Below, in pieces: positions 20,501-26,799 of a stretch of DNA of 64,000 bases. The notes under the pieces were generated by a model, which saw only the letters and a list, made by a program, of their open reading frames with translations, was not told where the DNA came from and searched no databases. Source of the DNA: Atriophallophorus winterbourni (Eukaryota > Platyhelminthes > Trematoda > Plagiorchiida > Microphallidae). Position numbers and translations under genes: made by a program. Each line of letters begins with the position of its first letter. Position 1 is the first letter of the stretch. The stretch spans positions 1 to 64,000 of the forward strand of contig JACCGJ010000567.1 of NCBI GenBank assembly GCA_013407085.1, given 5' to 3'.

Positions 20501-21287
20501 CTGCTGTACAGCTAACACTGCTAAATTCATTGGCCACCGGTAGTGAGCTGCATGCGAGTACACGCTGGAGTCTTACTTCCATTGCTATTTTCCTTAACAA
20601 TATCTGTCTAGGCCTGGGGAACCTTACAGTATCTTAGCCCACGTGCAGTCCTCGACTGTGCCTCACTTTACCTGGATCAGGCTTGGGATTTCATACATAC
20701 TGCATTGTACCACATTTTGTTTTTCTTATTCTTCACTTTCCCCGTCTATAGGAACGAACAACGCACGCCTTGCTGCCATGCTCCGCCAACTGGCTGTTTA
20801 TCACAGCCGAGATTCACACAATCTGTTTCTCGTCCGATTAGCGCAAGGGTTGACACACTTGGGCAAAGGCACCATGACCCTAAGCCCTTGGCATTCCGAG
20901 CGCTTTTTGTTCCGTTCCGTGGGTATTGCTGGCCTGCTCACCTTGCTCGTCTCCTGTTTGGACACACGTACAACGTTCATGGCCCGTCATGATTACTTGC
21001 TGTTCTACTTGACCCCCGCCATTCAGCCGCGTCTTCTCATGACTTTCGACGAGAACCTCAAACCGCTAGCGGTCACTGTGCGCGTCGGTCAAGCGGTCGA
21101 CGTGGTCGGTCAAGCTGGCAGACCGAAAACCATCACCGGTTTCCAGACGCATACAACCCCGGTGTTGTTGTCCCACGGGGAACGTGCCGAATTGGCCACT
21201 GAGGAATACGTGCCGGTGACGCAACTTCCGTTGGAGGGCTTCATATTGTTGAAGAAAAACCCCGAGTATGAACAAGCGGCTTCCTGA
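4736..21287 (+). CDS. PSMD2: 26S proteasome non-ATPase regulatory subunit 2 (Rpn1), 10 exons
   Basis: The product is the largest base subunit of the 19S regulatory particle; it scaffolds the ATPase ring and docks ubiquitin-like shuttle proteins and a deubiquitinase. Exons by my splicing: 4736-4810, 4843-5064, 5094-5298, 5329-5543, 8720-9010, 11411-11603, 13413-14003, 16019-16431, 17794-17962, 20752-21287. All junctions are GT-AG and the phases agree, giving 2910 nt (969 codons plus stop) against about 908 in human. Hallmarks in order: [97 protein letters not shown], the PC-repeat glycines, [72 protein letters not shown] and [11 protein letters not shown]. The extra length is mostly a charged linker in exon 8. 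Introns 1-3 are 32, 29 and 30 nt. Confidence 0.97.
4811..4842 (+). other. PSMD2: 32-nt intron (PSMD2 intron 1)
   Basis: GTAAAAATGC at the 5' end, TATTGTCAG at the 3' end, phase 0. Its removal joins GDAVEEDL to SEEDKQLQ. It has only a short pyrimidine run before the acceptor. Confidence 0.88.
5065..5093 (+). other. PSMD2: 29-nt intron (PSMD2 intron 2)
   Basis: GTAATGAATC at the 5' end and TATTGTTAG at the 3' end, phase 0. Removal joins DPKTK to [14 protein letters not shown], which restores a conserved Rpn1 segment. At 29 nt it is among the shortest spliceosomal introns one could expect in an animal. Confidence 0.88.
5299..5328 (+). other. PSMD2: 30-nt intron (PSMD2 intron 3)
   Basis: GTATGTATCC at the 5' end and TTTTTCAG at the 3' end, phase 1. 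It contains TATTGAGTAAT just upstream of the acceptor as a possible branch region. Read-through would hit TAA at 5316. Confidence 0.9.
5590..7108 (-). mobile_element. 5'-truncated CR1-like LINE in PSMD2 intron 4
   Basis: The element lies antisense in the 3.2-kb intron 4. It keeps an uninterrupted RT ORF (7097-5772, 441 residues) starting in the fingers ([31 protein letters not shown]) with no endonuclease. The 3' part of the ORF breaks near 5772 and a frame-shifted continuation can be read to about 5600. 5' truncation at about 7100 is the usual result of incomplete target-primed reverse transcription. The open RT suggests a fairly recent insertion compared with other LINEs here. Confidence 0.88.
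5772..7097 (-). CDS. LINE reverse transcriptase ORF
   Basis: The 441-residue ORF has all palm motifs: [15 protein letters not shown] (motif A), [15 protein letters not shown] (B) and [12 protein letters not shown] (C, with the catalytic Asp pair), followed by NEDKTVVM and KDLGILV (D/E). The C-terminal half contains [19 protein letters not shown] and [13 protein letters not shown], which are typical of the CR1-like thumb. There is no start context because the element is 5' truncated, so expression would need a host promoter. It is an insertion, not part of PSMD2. Confidence 0.9.
   Translation of the reverse strand: MFTKSVTLGILPQEWKQGIIKPMFKSGDPSSPANYRPVTLTSVIGQILEKLIKRKLEHFLLECGRWCPQQHGFTKNRSCVSNLLLARESWCALTDSGQEVDVIFIDFSKAFDRVPHRRLLVKLEGLGIQGCLLKWIEAFISGRSNRVEVNGVLSSEMIAGSGVPQGSVLGPLLFKVFVNDIPDAVAIDCLLFADDLKLWASVSSCDGHKQLQQAVDDLVSWTHRWSLPINEDKTVVMRINSDDTGGEYFIGGKPIRAVTVEKDLGILVMDSLKSKADTCRRIGSATRMLWAIRRSFASITPQMFQTLFSVYIRPLLEYGLPVAFPQSKGECDSLERVQRRGTKMVCGMRQLAYEDRSLLKLYPLELRRERYDLLLTRRILLGQYGDEFLQYFRLVGESRTRGHDFKLQKPRRLKLSNVSTLSTRVVNTWNSLPKEAPVSTI
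7109..8099. other. Intron 4 sequence, no gene seen
   Basis: I see no exon here. Around 7760-7800 and again at 20170-20230 there are ATCATCATCAT runs near a GCACA motif, probably a shared repeat remnant. The rest is AT-rich and unassigned. Confidence 0.35.
8100..8340 (+). mobile_element. LINE 3' remnant (RT C-terminus)
   Basis: A decayed frame reads [18 protein letters not shown], then [13 protein letters not shown] and [13 protein letters not shown]. The LRWLGH motif and the G..MTWR block are typical of the C-terminus of R1/CR1-type LINE reverse transcriptases. It abuts a short-repeat copy at 8343. Confidence 0.6.
8343..8590 (+). repeat. Family D short repeat copy (SINE-like)
   Basis: This copy shows the family landmarks in order: GATGTGCAATCGTGCAG, GTGTGGCTAACACCG, GGTAGTGAGCTGCATGCTGA, ATATCTGTCTAGGCCTGG, AGCCCACGTGCAGTC and CTGGATCGGGCTTGTG, ending near a CATACCA tail. 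Other copies end in repeated CATAC units. No coding capacity is seen. The layout (fixed head, short tandem tail, both orientations, many copies) suggests a SINE; a tRNA origin is not shown. Confidence 0.8.
8720..9010 (+). CDS. PSMD2: PSMD2 exon 5
   Basis: The exon follows TTCTGTAG and opens [12 protein letters not shown]; it contains [17 protein letters not shown], then LGKQCVVLP and ends [14 protein letters not shown] before GTATTG. It matches Rpn1 between the N-terminal helices and the first proteasome/cyclosome repeats. Phase 0 on both sides, 97 codons. Confidence 0.93.
9011..9674. other. Intron 5 sequence, no gene seen
   Basis: AT-rich intronic sequence between exon 5 and the next short repeat. 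No conserved exon, transposase or RT fragment was recognised. Confidence 0.4.
9675..9896 (+). repeat. Family D short repeat copy
   Basis: Diverged copy with GGATGTGCAATCGTGTAG at the head, CGCTGTGCTGAATTGATT, TATCTGTTGAGGCCTGGGC and CTGGATCAGGCTTGTG at the tail. It lies in PSMD2 intron 5, same strand as the gene. Confidence 0.7.
10465..10506 (-). ncRNA. Decayed family A hammerhead ribozyme
   Basis: On the minus strand: helix I strand CCCTAC, core CTGGTGA (one substitution from CTGATGA), loop AAACA, then AAAA instead of GAAA, then CTGGTC and the other helix I strand GTGGGG. Helix I is still fully paired (one G-U), but both core segments are mutated, so activity is unlikely. The flanks CATTTGCATGCAT and GACAGTAGGATCAGGATCCG identify the family. 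Confidence 0.65.
10979..11092 (-). repeat. Family D short repeat, 3' part
   Basis: It begins with ATGGTATGGTATGAAAGCAC (the tail in reverse), then CAAGCCTGATACAGGC and CTGTCAGGTTGCCCATGCC, and stops near GACAGATATGA. Only the tail half is present. Confidence 0.7.
11411..11603 (+). CDS. PSMD2: PSMD2 exon 6
   Basis: The exon begins [11 protein letters not shown] after CCCGTAG and continues through [15 protein letters not shown] and [12 protein letters not shown] to KHKDL. It aligns with the conserved Rpn1 stretch running DDIYKTHLE to the KNKDHG motif. The last base (11603) makes a phase-1 junction with exon 7, giving KHKDLAKMS across the splice. Confidence 0.92.
12188..12428 (-). repeat. Family D short repeat copy
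   Basis: Reverse-orientation copy with ATGGTATGATATAAAAACAC, CAAGCCTGATCCAGACAA, CAGGTTGCCCAGGCC, GTTTCAGCATGCAACTCAC, GGTGTTAGCTGCACAGCACG and CACGATTGCACATCCG. It lies in PSMD2 intron 6. Confidence 0.78.
12806..13090. repeat. Two family D short repeats, head to head
   Basis: A plus-strand fragment (CATCTGTCTAGACCTGGGC, about 12806-12868) is followed directly by a minus-strand copy (ACAAACCTGATCCAGGCAAA to TTAGCCGTACTGCACAAT, about 12878-13085). The join may come from nested insertion. Confidence 0.65.
13413..14003 (+). CDS. PSMD2: PSMD2 exon 7 (proteasome/cyclosome repeats)
   Basis: This is the largest exon (591 nt). It carries most of the toroidal PC repeats: [70 protein letters not shown] and [11 protein letters not shown]. 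It ends at CDFCAYAG, with the Gly codon split at the donor GTAAGT. Vertebrate Rpn1 has the same boundary sequence CAYAGSGN. Confidence 0.95.
14464..14610 (+). repeat. Family D short repeat copy, 5' truncated
   Basis: Has TGCAATCGGGCTGTGTGGCT, AGTAGTGAGCTGCATGTGAA, TATTTAGGCCTGAGCAAC and GGCCCACCTGCAG, then ends before the CATACCA tail. Confidence 0.65.
14736..15837 (-). mobile_element. pogo/Tigger-like DNA transposon, internally deleted
   Basis: The element sits in PSMD2 intron 7. Its ends are inverted repeats: TATACACTCAAATCTCAG at the left and CGGAGATTTGAGTGTATA at the right (about 30 bp, with TACTATGCCAC continuing inward on the left). Both edges lie in alternating TA, consistent with the TA target of this superfamily. 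Subterminal GGGACCGAGCAAGAGTGGCA is repeated inside the right end. Between them is an N-terminal transposase fragment followed by a short C-terminal tail, so most of the DDE catalytic domain is missing. It is a non-autonomous deletion derivative. Confidence 0.85.
14850..15477 (-). pseudogene. pogo/Tigger-like transposase, catalytic core deleted
   Basis: The frame starts at an ATG (15477) with [17 protein letters not shown], then [13 protein letters not shown], the CENP-B/Psq-type helix-turn-helix. A second helix-turn-helix ([31 protein letters not shown]) binds the other half of the terminal repeat. It ends at [11 protein letters not shown], the start of the DDE domain with its first Asp. The sequence then jumps, in another frame, to a Lys/Arg-rich C-terminal tail ending near 14850. 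DNA binding may persist, but transposition could not be catalysed. Confidence 0.85.
16019..16431 (+). CDS. PSMD2: PSMD2 exon 8 with expanded charged linker
   Basis: The exon opens [20 protein letters not shown], then runs into a long low-complexity linker: Lys/Glu/Asp-rich, an Arg/Ser/Asn-rich patch with RRRTRSHRN, an Asp/Glu/Ala/Asn stretch and a Pro/Asp/Thr stretch. It returns to the family at [19 protein letters not shown]. The linker is about 90 residues, against roughly 35 in human. It accounts for most of the extra length of this protein. Confidence 0.94.
16640..17175. other. PSMD2: Intron 8 sequence with a possible decayed repeat
   Basis: The stretch 16700-17000 has a GC content and open frames unlike the surrounding intron (for example [17 protein letters not shown] on the plus strand). 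I could not match it to a known family and see no splice sites that fit PSMD2. It may be a fragment of an unassigned mobile element. Confidence 0.3.
17235..17479 (+). repeat. Family D short repeat, near full length
   Basis: Runs from GATGTGCAATCGTTCAG through GTGTGGCTAACATCGTG, GAACTGTATGCTGAAACACG, TATCTGTCTAGACGTGGGC and TGTATCAGGCTTGTGC to CATACCATACCATACC, the clearest example of the tandem tail. Confidence 0.85.
17794..17962 (+). CDS. PSMD2: PSMD2 exon 9
   Basis: The exon begins [18 protein letters not shown] after ACTCTAG and contains [14 protein letters not shown] and [10 protein letters not shown]. This matches the LLRYGEP...RRAVPLAL and TLSKFSHD motifs of Rpn1. The junction to exon 10 is phase 1 (GTGAG donor), restoring [13 protein letters not shown]. 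Confidence 0.94.
18684..18765 (-). repeat. Family D short repeat, 3' fragment
   Basis: Only the tail part is recognisable: CACAAACTTGATCCAGAC, AAAGTGCCGCAGTC and CAGATTGCCCAAAGC. Confidence 0.55.
18978..19206 (+). repeat. Family D short repeat, near full length
   Basis: CGGATGTGCAATCGTGCAGC at the head, GCGGCTAACATCGTGC, CATGCTGAAACACGCTGG, TATCTGTCTAGGCCTAG and CTGGATCAGGCTTGTGC at the tail. Located in PSMD2 intron 9. Confidence 0.82.
19388..19606 (+). repeat. Family D short repeat, 5' truncated
   Basis: CAGCGTGTTTCTACATGCAG, CATATCTGTCTAGGCCTGG, CAACCTGACAGTATCTTAGC and GGATCAGGCTTGTGCTTTC; the head is lost or replaced. Confidence 0.75.
20488..20712 (+). repeat. Family D short repeat next to PSMD2 exon 10
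   Basis: CAGCTAACACTGCTAAAT, CGGTAGTGAGCTGCATGCG, TATCTGTCTAGGCCTGGGG and CTGGATCAGGCTTGGG. It ends about 40 bp before the exon 10 acceptor, so it may supply part of the intron end. A further tail fragment lies at about 20378-20455. Confidence 0.75.
20752..21287 (+). CDS. PSMD2: PSMD2 exon 10 (C-terminal domain and stop)
   Basis: The last exon runs from [15 protein letters not shown] to the TGA at 21285-21287. It carries [60 protein letters not shown] and a short tail ending EQAAS. Vertebrate Rpn1 ends a few residues earlier at NPNYDL. There is no AATAAA within about 80 bp; AATTAATAC at 21352-21360 is the nearest A-rich candidate for 3' end formation. Confidence 0.96.
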
Positions 21288-21339
21288 TGATGGTGCTTTT
21301 TGTTTTGTTTTTGCTTCATGAGCGTTTGTCAGGTTTGAT

Positions 21340-21750
21340 TCAGAATCTACAAATTAATACACTGTAACATGTACTTACTGCTCGTCGGTACCTTCTCCTC
21401 TTGTTTCGAAATCTTGGGAGCTCGCTTCGTCTGAGCTTTGTGCTTCGAAAATTTGATGAGCGTTGCCTCATATTTAAGCAGATTTTCATAGCTGGCAAAT
21501 GTTTGCTCATTTAAATCGTTTTCCATTGACTTGCTGTGTTGTGCTTTGTTGAACTGATGATGCGCTTATAACATTCCTCCTTTTGACTGTGGATGTGATA
21601 GCTGAAAAATATTCCTGTTCCATTTGTCGCTGTAGTTGAGGCGACCAATCCCCCAGTTTGAGGTTCGCGTGTACTGACTTCGCAGTGGCTTCTTGTTGGT
21701 GTAGAGATCTTCCTGGAATGTTTGATTTATCTTGCACGTTGCCAAGTTGT
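21340..21750 (-). pseudogene. Unidentified coding-like stretch downstream of PSMD2
   Basis: On the minus strand one frame reads EDLYTNKKPLRSQYTRTSN, WGIGRLNYSDKWNRNIF, then GGML, a TAA at about 21568, then QFNKAQHSKSMENDLNEQTF and ENLLKYEATLIKFSKHKAQ to a perfect-looking donor AGCAGTAAGT near 21380 or a stop at about 21354. Composition and periodicity look protein-coding on both sides of the TAA. It could be a terminal exon with an unrecognised small intron, or a decayed gene. I do not recognise the protein. It is convergent with PSMD2. Confidence 0.35.
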
Positions 21751-21992
21751 TGTTATGGGATATGACAGTGAAAACCGTAAGTGAATTATCCCGCTAATGT
21801 TGCTCTCCTCATTTACAAAACTTGATTGAATGAATGATTCGAGGTGCGCCTGTGCTTTAACGTCTACAGGTACCGTAGCTTTTTAGTTCCCTCCCTTTCA
21901 CGTTAAGTTTTAACGTGCATGACACCTACTGTGCAGAAGGATTAGACAAGCAAGTTAATTAGTCTGCAGATGTTTGTCGCACCCACATACAA

Positions 21993-22065
21993 ACCTCTCA
22001 GCCCACGTGCAGTCTCTGACTGTGGCACTTTGCCTGGATCAGGCTTGTGCTTTCACACACACACA
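21993..22065 (+). repeat. Family D short repeat, 3' fragment
   Basis: AGCCCACGTGCAGTCTCTGA and GCCTGGATCAGGCTTGTG, followed by a CACA run. Confidence 0.65.
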
Positions 22066-22152
22066 CATCACATACAAACTAAACGAATAAGAGATTACGT
22101 ACGCTGACTGGGTCATGTGTACAGAATGGAAAATGGTCGTATTCCAAAAGAT

Positions 22153-22398
22153 CTATGGTATGGTATGGTATGAAGGCACAAGCCTGATCCAGGCAAAGTG
22201 CCGCACAAAGATTGCACGTGGGCAAAGATACTGTCAGGTTGCCCAGGCCTAGACAGATATGAGAGATAGAGAATACCGATGGTAGTGAGACTTCAGCGTG
22301 TTTCAGCATGTAGCTCACCACCCGTGGCCAATCAATTTAGCACGGTGTTAGCCGTACAGCACAAAAGTACTGCACGATTTCACATCCGTGCAAATTTC
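22153..22398 (-). repeat. Family D short repeat, near full length
   Basis: Starts with ATGGTATGGTATGAAGGCAC (tandem tail), then CAAGCCTGATCCAGGCAAAG, CTGTCAGGTTGCCCAGGCC, CAGCGTGTTTCAGCATGTAG, GGTGTTAGCCGTACAGCAC and CACGATTTCACATCCGTG. It is inserted into or beside the RTE-like LINE fragment that follows. Confidence 0.82.
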
Positions 22399-22431
22399 AC
22401 ATCTACACTAGTGAGCGGAAATCAAGAAGTC

Positions 22432-22845
22432 AACCATTTGGCAGAGCGCACTTGCGGTACAAAGTCGTTTGCAAAAGTGATGTGAAAGGTCTTGACATTG
22501 ACCATACGAGTTGGGAAGCACTTGCTCCTGACCGCTCACTCTGGAGGCTGTGTGAAGCGTCGTCTGCAAGCTGGAGAAGAGTAAATACTGCTCTCGGCTG
22601 CAGTTCGTAGATCAAGCCGTCAGCGTACAATTGGCATCGATCGACCGAGTGCTGTCTATCACTATGAGCGCTGCGCTCGAAATTGTTCCTGTCGAATCGG
22701 ACTCTAATCATTCGAAACGCGGTGAAGCATGAAACAATCATGCGCTTGTGATGTACATCCATGATCGGCATAGACCAATGGAGGCCAACAATGACATTTT
22801 CCGTATTGCTGAGCCCGCGTTTTTCCGTTGGCCTCAATTGTGTAC
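22432..22845 (+). mobile_element. RTE-like LINE 3' fragment
   Basis: The plus strand reads, with frameshifts, LRYKVVCKSDVKGLDID, then SWEALAPDRSLWR, CEASSASWRR and a distal VKHETIMRL. These match the C-terminal tail seen at 37270-37740. Only the last few hundred bases of the LINE are present. Confidence 0.65.
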
Positions 22846-25800
22846 CTCACGTGCTATTGTTCTCGTTCTTTATTCTGGGGGTAGAAGCCAAGTATACCGC
22901 TGGTAAACATTAACGTGTCTGCCCACAACCGTGTATGCAGACAGAGAACATGGTTTTGGTCCGACTGAAATTGACCTTACTGCTTGTCACAAAACGCTTG
23001 GGCAATCATTATCTTTCAATTGACCAAAGGGTCGCTACTTATACTGAATTCGGTTAATAGTGAAACACCTGTTCTGATGGAGCTTCCGTATTCAATATTG
23101 TTTGGTCAGTTTATATACATCGTTTTGTTCACATTTGCATTTGATCACGAATTTAGGACTGTTTACCCCAGTATCCATAGTTTCAAACAGTTCGATACGC
23201 CACTAGAATGTATCATTAGGACGCCAGTGACCGTTGTGGTCCTGTTTACACTGATCAGTTAAGGAAATACGAAGGGGCACTGCTTGCCATTCGAGGTGCC
23301 ATGTTTTTACCCGAGTGTTCATAGAAAGCACACGTCTCGGAAGATCCTATTTTATTGAAATCGAATCAACACTTTCAACTATCACCGAACAAATCTGGAA
23401 CCGGGTGACTCGCGATTCTTGCATTGCGTGCTGCGATTTTCGTATTCTCTCCCTCTAAATATTCGGCCACGAATTCGTCGAAATCTGTGAACAAATTTAA
23501 TATCATCAAGGATAAATAAACTAGCCAATATTGCTTTAAAATGTGACTAGTCGACCATTTGGTTTTTCCGAGGTTATACTGGAGGTTGAGTGATTGTACC
23601 TGAAAGAATGGCTTGATGTTTTTTATATCTATTTAGAGAGAGAATGATTCAGATCGCTTTGATAACACTAGTATTACATAGCGCTAGCAGCTGTTTCGGC
23701 CAGGGTCATGATTGTTCAGACATACAACGGTGTCGGGTACATATTGGTAACGTTTCGCTTCTGACGAAGCTTCTGAGTCAGAAGCGAAACGTTACCAATA
23801 AACTACTCTCACCGATTCATTACAAACTTTGTTTTTTCATTATTATGATTCCCCGATCGGTCACGAATATTTTCTATTACATTGGTGTCGCGTACTGTTT
23901 TGCACGCAAAATACCGCGTCAATGATTCAAGAGCAGTTTCCAAGCAATCCACTTTGCACGCTAGAATGTGTCATACTGAAACGTGTAGTGACGGTTAATC
24001 AGTGATTGTGTAGCAGAACAGTGTCTCCACACATTTATTATTGTACACTTCTATTTAGTCTATCTTTCGCTAACATGCAATTCAAATGTCCGTCTTCATA
24101 ACGTGTATATTGATTGACCTTCGTCGCCCGAAATCGACCAGTTTCAAAAACATTAAATGGCGCGAAGCAACTAACAACAGGATATCGAAGACAATAACAT
24201 CAACAGGCAGCGAACAACAGTACTGCCCTTTCTCCATTTCCATTTCTCCTTTTTCTTCAAACTTGATTGTACTGCACAGAAAAGATTAGATTCGGAATAC
24301 GAGCGTTGTTCTGTGAGCCAAGGCCAGGGGTTCAATAGACAAGGCTGTCGCTAGAACACAGTCGTCCGAAAACACCACTAGGACCTAAGCAAAACGTTGT
24401 CTGGACCTTGTCCTGACGTTTCATCGGCCCACAAGTGCTTTTTCTGGAACTATATTCACTCAGCCTCGTCACCGTATGAAACGCACGCGGAGACATGCTA
24501 AGCTAGGCAAACTAACTGGTATTGTACCCACTTCAGTAATGTTTTCCCATAGGACATCGACTTATGAAACAGCACTTCATTAATTAAATACCAGATGCAT
24601 TAAACGGTAGATCGCCCTACACCTGACGATGCCTTTAAATGAGAGTTGGGCACGTATTTTCAATGCGACATAGCATTCTAGGTCAATTCAAAGCACCAAC
24701 ACCGCTACTCAAAAGGAGAGTTCACAAAGCGAGTGTTTCAGTTATGTTATTGTATGGGTTCGAAATTTTGAGCGAATCGGACTTCTCTGAGTATTTGAAA
24801 TCCCCTTTCTCCGTAGAAGCACTACCAGCGGGATACGAAGCTATTCGTATTCCTTTTGTTATTTTACTATAGAGAAGCAGATCAACCTGTTCTAGCTACG
24901 CTGATTAGATCACATTTTGGATGCAAGACCGTCGATTTCCGAAACCGGTTCCTTTGGGAACCCCGCGTCTCGATTGACGCAAATTTGGGGTGGTCAAACC
25001 ATCACATTGTGTAGATAACTAACGATCCCTACAGATGATATTTCTGAAGGCGGTCACTCTATCTGATATCACACTGGCAAGTGGAACTTGAAGATATGTT
25101 TGAAACTCGTGTTCATTGGAAGTTTTGCTGCATGCAGCCTATTTACAGTTTTTGGTTGGACAGTTATGCTTGTCGAGTGGGGTGACGAGGAAAATGCTTG
25201 CCGTTGTGAGTCACGTCAAAGCTGACTTGAGGGTATTGCTCTGATCATTCACTTTACAGGATTACTGTTGATGTGTGTCTGAGGCCTAGATCCTGGTTGG
25301 GCTCCTAACTTGGATGTGGTTTATTGAAAAATCACCATTCTATCGAATGTAAACGGAATTATTATGCAACGTATGAAGGGAAATCGTACTGAATTATCAA
25401 ACAAATAACAAAATGCTTAAAGTGAAATTTTTTGACAAAGCCATTAAGAGCAAGATGAAAAGCATTATAAAAACTGTGTTGTTATATTCAAAGAAATATG
25501 GATAAATTCGGTAATTGATGAAAATTTCACAAACAATGATGATGCTTGACCATCTTTCACTCGATCGTGAATTTGAGCTGATATTTCGAAAATCGCGTTT
25601 GTTATTTTAGTTGAAGTCAGAATCTACAAATCAGTAGGTTCGAAATGCAGAACGAAAGCGCACGACTGAATTCGTGGTTGTTATCGCTAATCAGGTATAC
25701 GTTTTCGTGAGGCATTATTCGAATCTCACTATGAATTTTGTGCGAAACCCAAATTTTTGCAAATTTGAGGATAAGTGCAGATTTCTGTGCAATATAATTC

Positions 25801-26520
25801 TGATGTGACTGTACAAAATTAAAGCATTGACACATGTTACCGATGTAAATAAGTCCTTGAACAAAATCATAAGAGCCACCAAATTTAAACCATTGTGCCT
25901 TTAATCGCTATTCGAGGCGCTAGGATACTTTTTTTTCTTTTTATTGCATTACTTAAAACAAAATCAGTAGTAGTAATAGCATTTTCGATGCCATCTTAAA
26001 GATAGTCGATCCCTGCAACCGCAACTTAAATAAAAAATCTCACAGCGTAATATCTATCTGAAACAAAAATATAACTGCAGACGATTGTGACGGTTTCTAA
26101 CCTAGGCCACGAGTCTACGTCATTCCCAATGAGATTTGTTGACTTGCCACACCAATTCACACCTAATCTAGTTTGAAATCATCACGAGATTCTCACTGCT
26201 TAATTTCGCTGTGTAGCGAACAAACGTAGCGTCGCAGTTTGGATGCTCACAGCTCTTCTAGATAACCCTCACGGTAAATGGATTTCAACACAAGCTGTTG
26301 TGAATTTCAAATGATTAGTAAGCTTACTTGGATGTTTGTAAGATTTTTCACCGTTCATGTTCACATAGTGATCGCCAGTGTAATACCACCCTGGTGGTAA
26401 CGCGTGCAAATGGTACTTTTCCTGGGAGAGAGAAGAAAGAACAATTGGAAACGGGATACGTCACATGGCGACGACTATCGAATACATTATCTCAGCATGG
26501 GCACCGTGGTTGCGTTAAGA
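22846..26520. other. Intergenic/unassigned, few recognisable features
   Basis: Apart from the palindrome at 23743-23799 I see no feature I can support. The plus-strand ORF at 22984-23262 is hydrophobic (LLILNSVNS, FGQFIYIVLFTFAFDH) but lacks splice or family support. The region 24960-25330 has short pieces reminiscent of other repeats. The minus-strand gene's 3' end may lie here, but I could not find further exons. Confidence 0.3.
23743..23799. repeat. Perfect 23-bp inverted repeat (family C hairpin)
   Basis: Arms 23743-23765 and 23777-23799 are exact reverse complements around an 11-nt centre. The arms contain GTAACGTTTCGCTTCTGAC. The sequence is a variant of the family C ends that flank the Penelope-like ORF at 62 kb, and the plus strand includes a hammerhead-like core: CTGACGA, a CTTCTG/CAGAAG helix, GAAAC and GTTACCAA. 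Confidence 0.9.
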
Positions 26521-26720
26521 CATTGGATTGCTGTGTAAAATTAAGCACCAGGCGACGAAGCTAGTTGATGGAATGCAGCACATCCCATACCATGAGCGAA
26601 TGTCCATGCTGCAATTCGCCGATTTTACACAAAGTAGAGTAATGAGCGACATGATCCTAGCATATAAATGACTGTGGTTAGAAAATCACCCTCCGTGATT
26701 TGATAAAAGTTAATTCGTTT
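26520..26720 (+). mobile_element. LINE RT C-terminal remnant
   Basis: The frame reads KLVDGMQHIPYHERMSMLQF, then MSDMILAYK, the CR1-like pattern (K.V.G...L.Y.ERL..L..., GD.I..YK). It is an older fragment lying just 5' of the next LINE. Confidence 0.55.
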
Positions 26721-26799
26721 AAGAATACGCGGAATTATTCCAAAATATACAGAAACAGATTTCCTGTAAACGTTAGATTGGGCAATCCCAAAGGCGCTG

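Noticed and set aside
8343..22398. tRNA origin for the family D repeats
   Set aside because: Segments such as GGTAGTGAGCTGCATG loosely resemble an A box, but I found no convincing B box or tRNA fold.
22984..23262. Plus-strand ORF with hydrophobic segments as a membrane protein
   Set aside because: No splice sites, no repeats, no family motif; composition is explained by AT-rich DNA.
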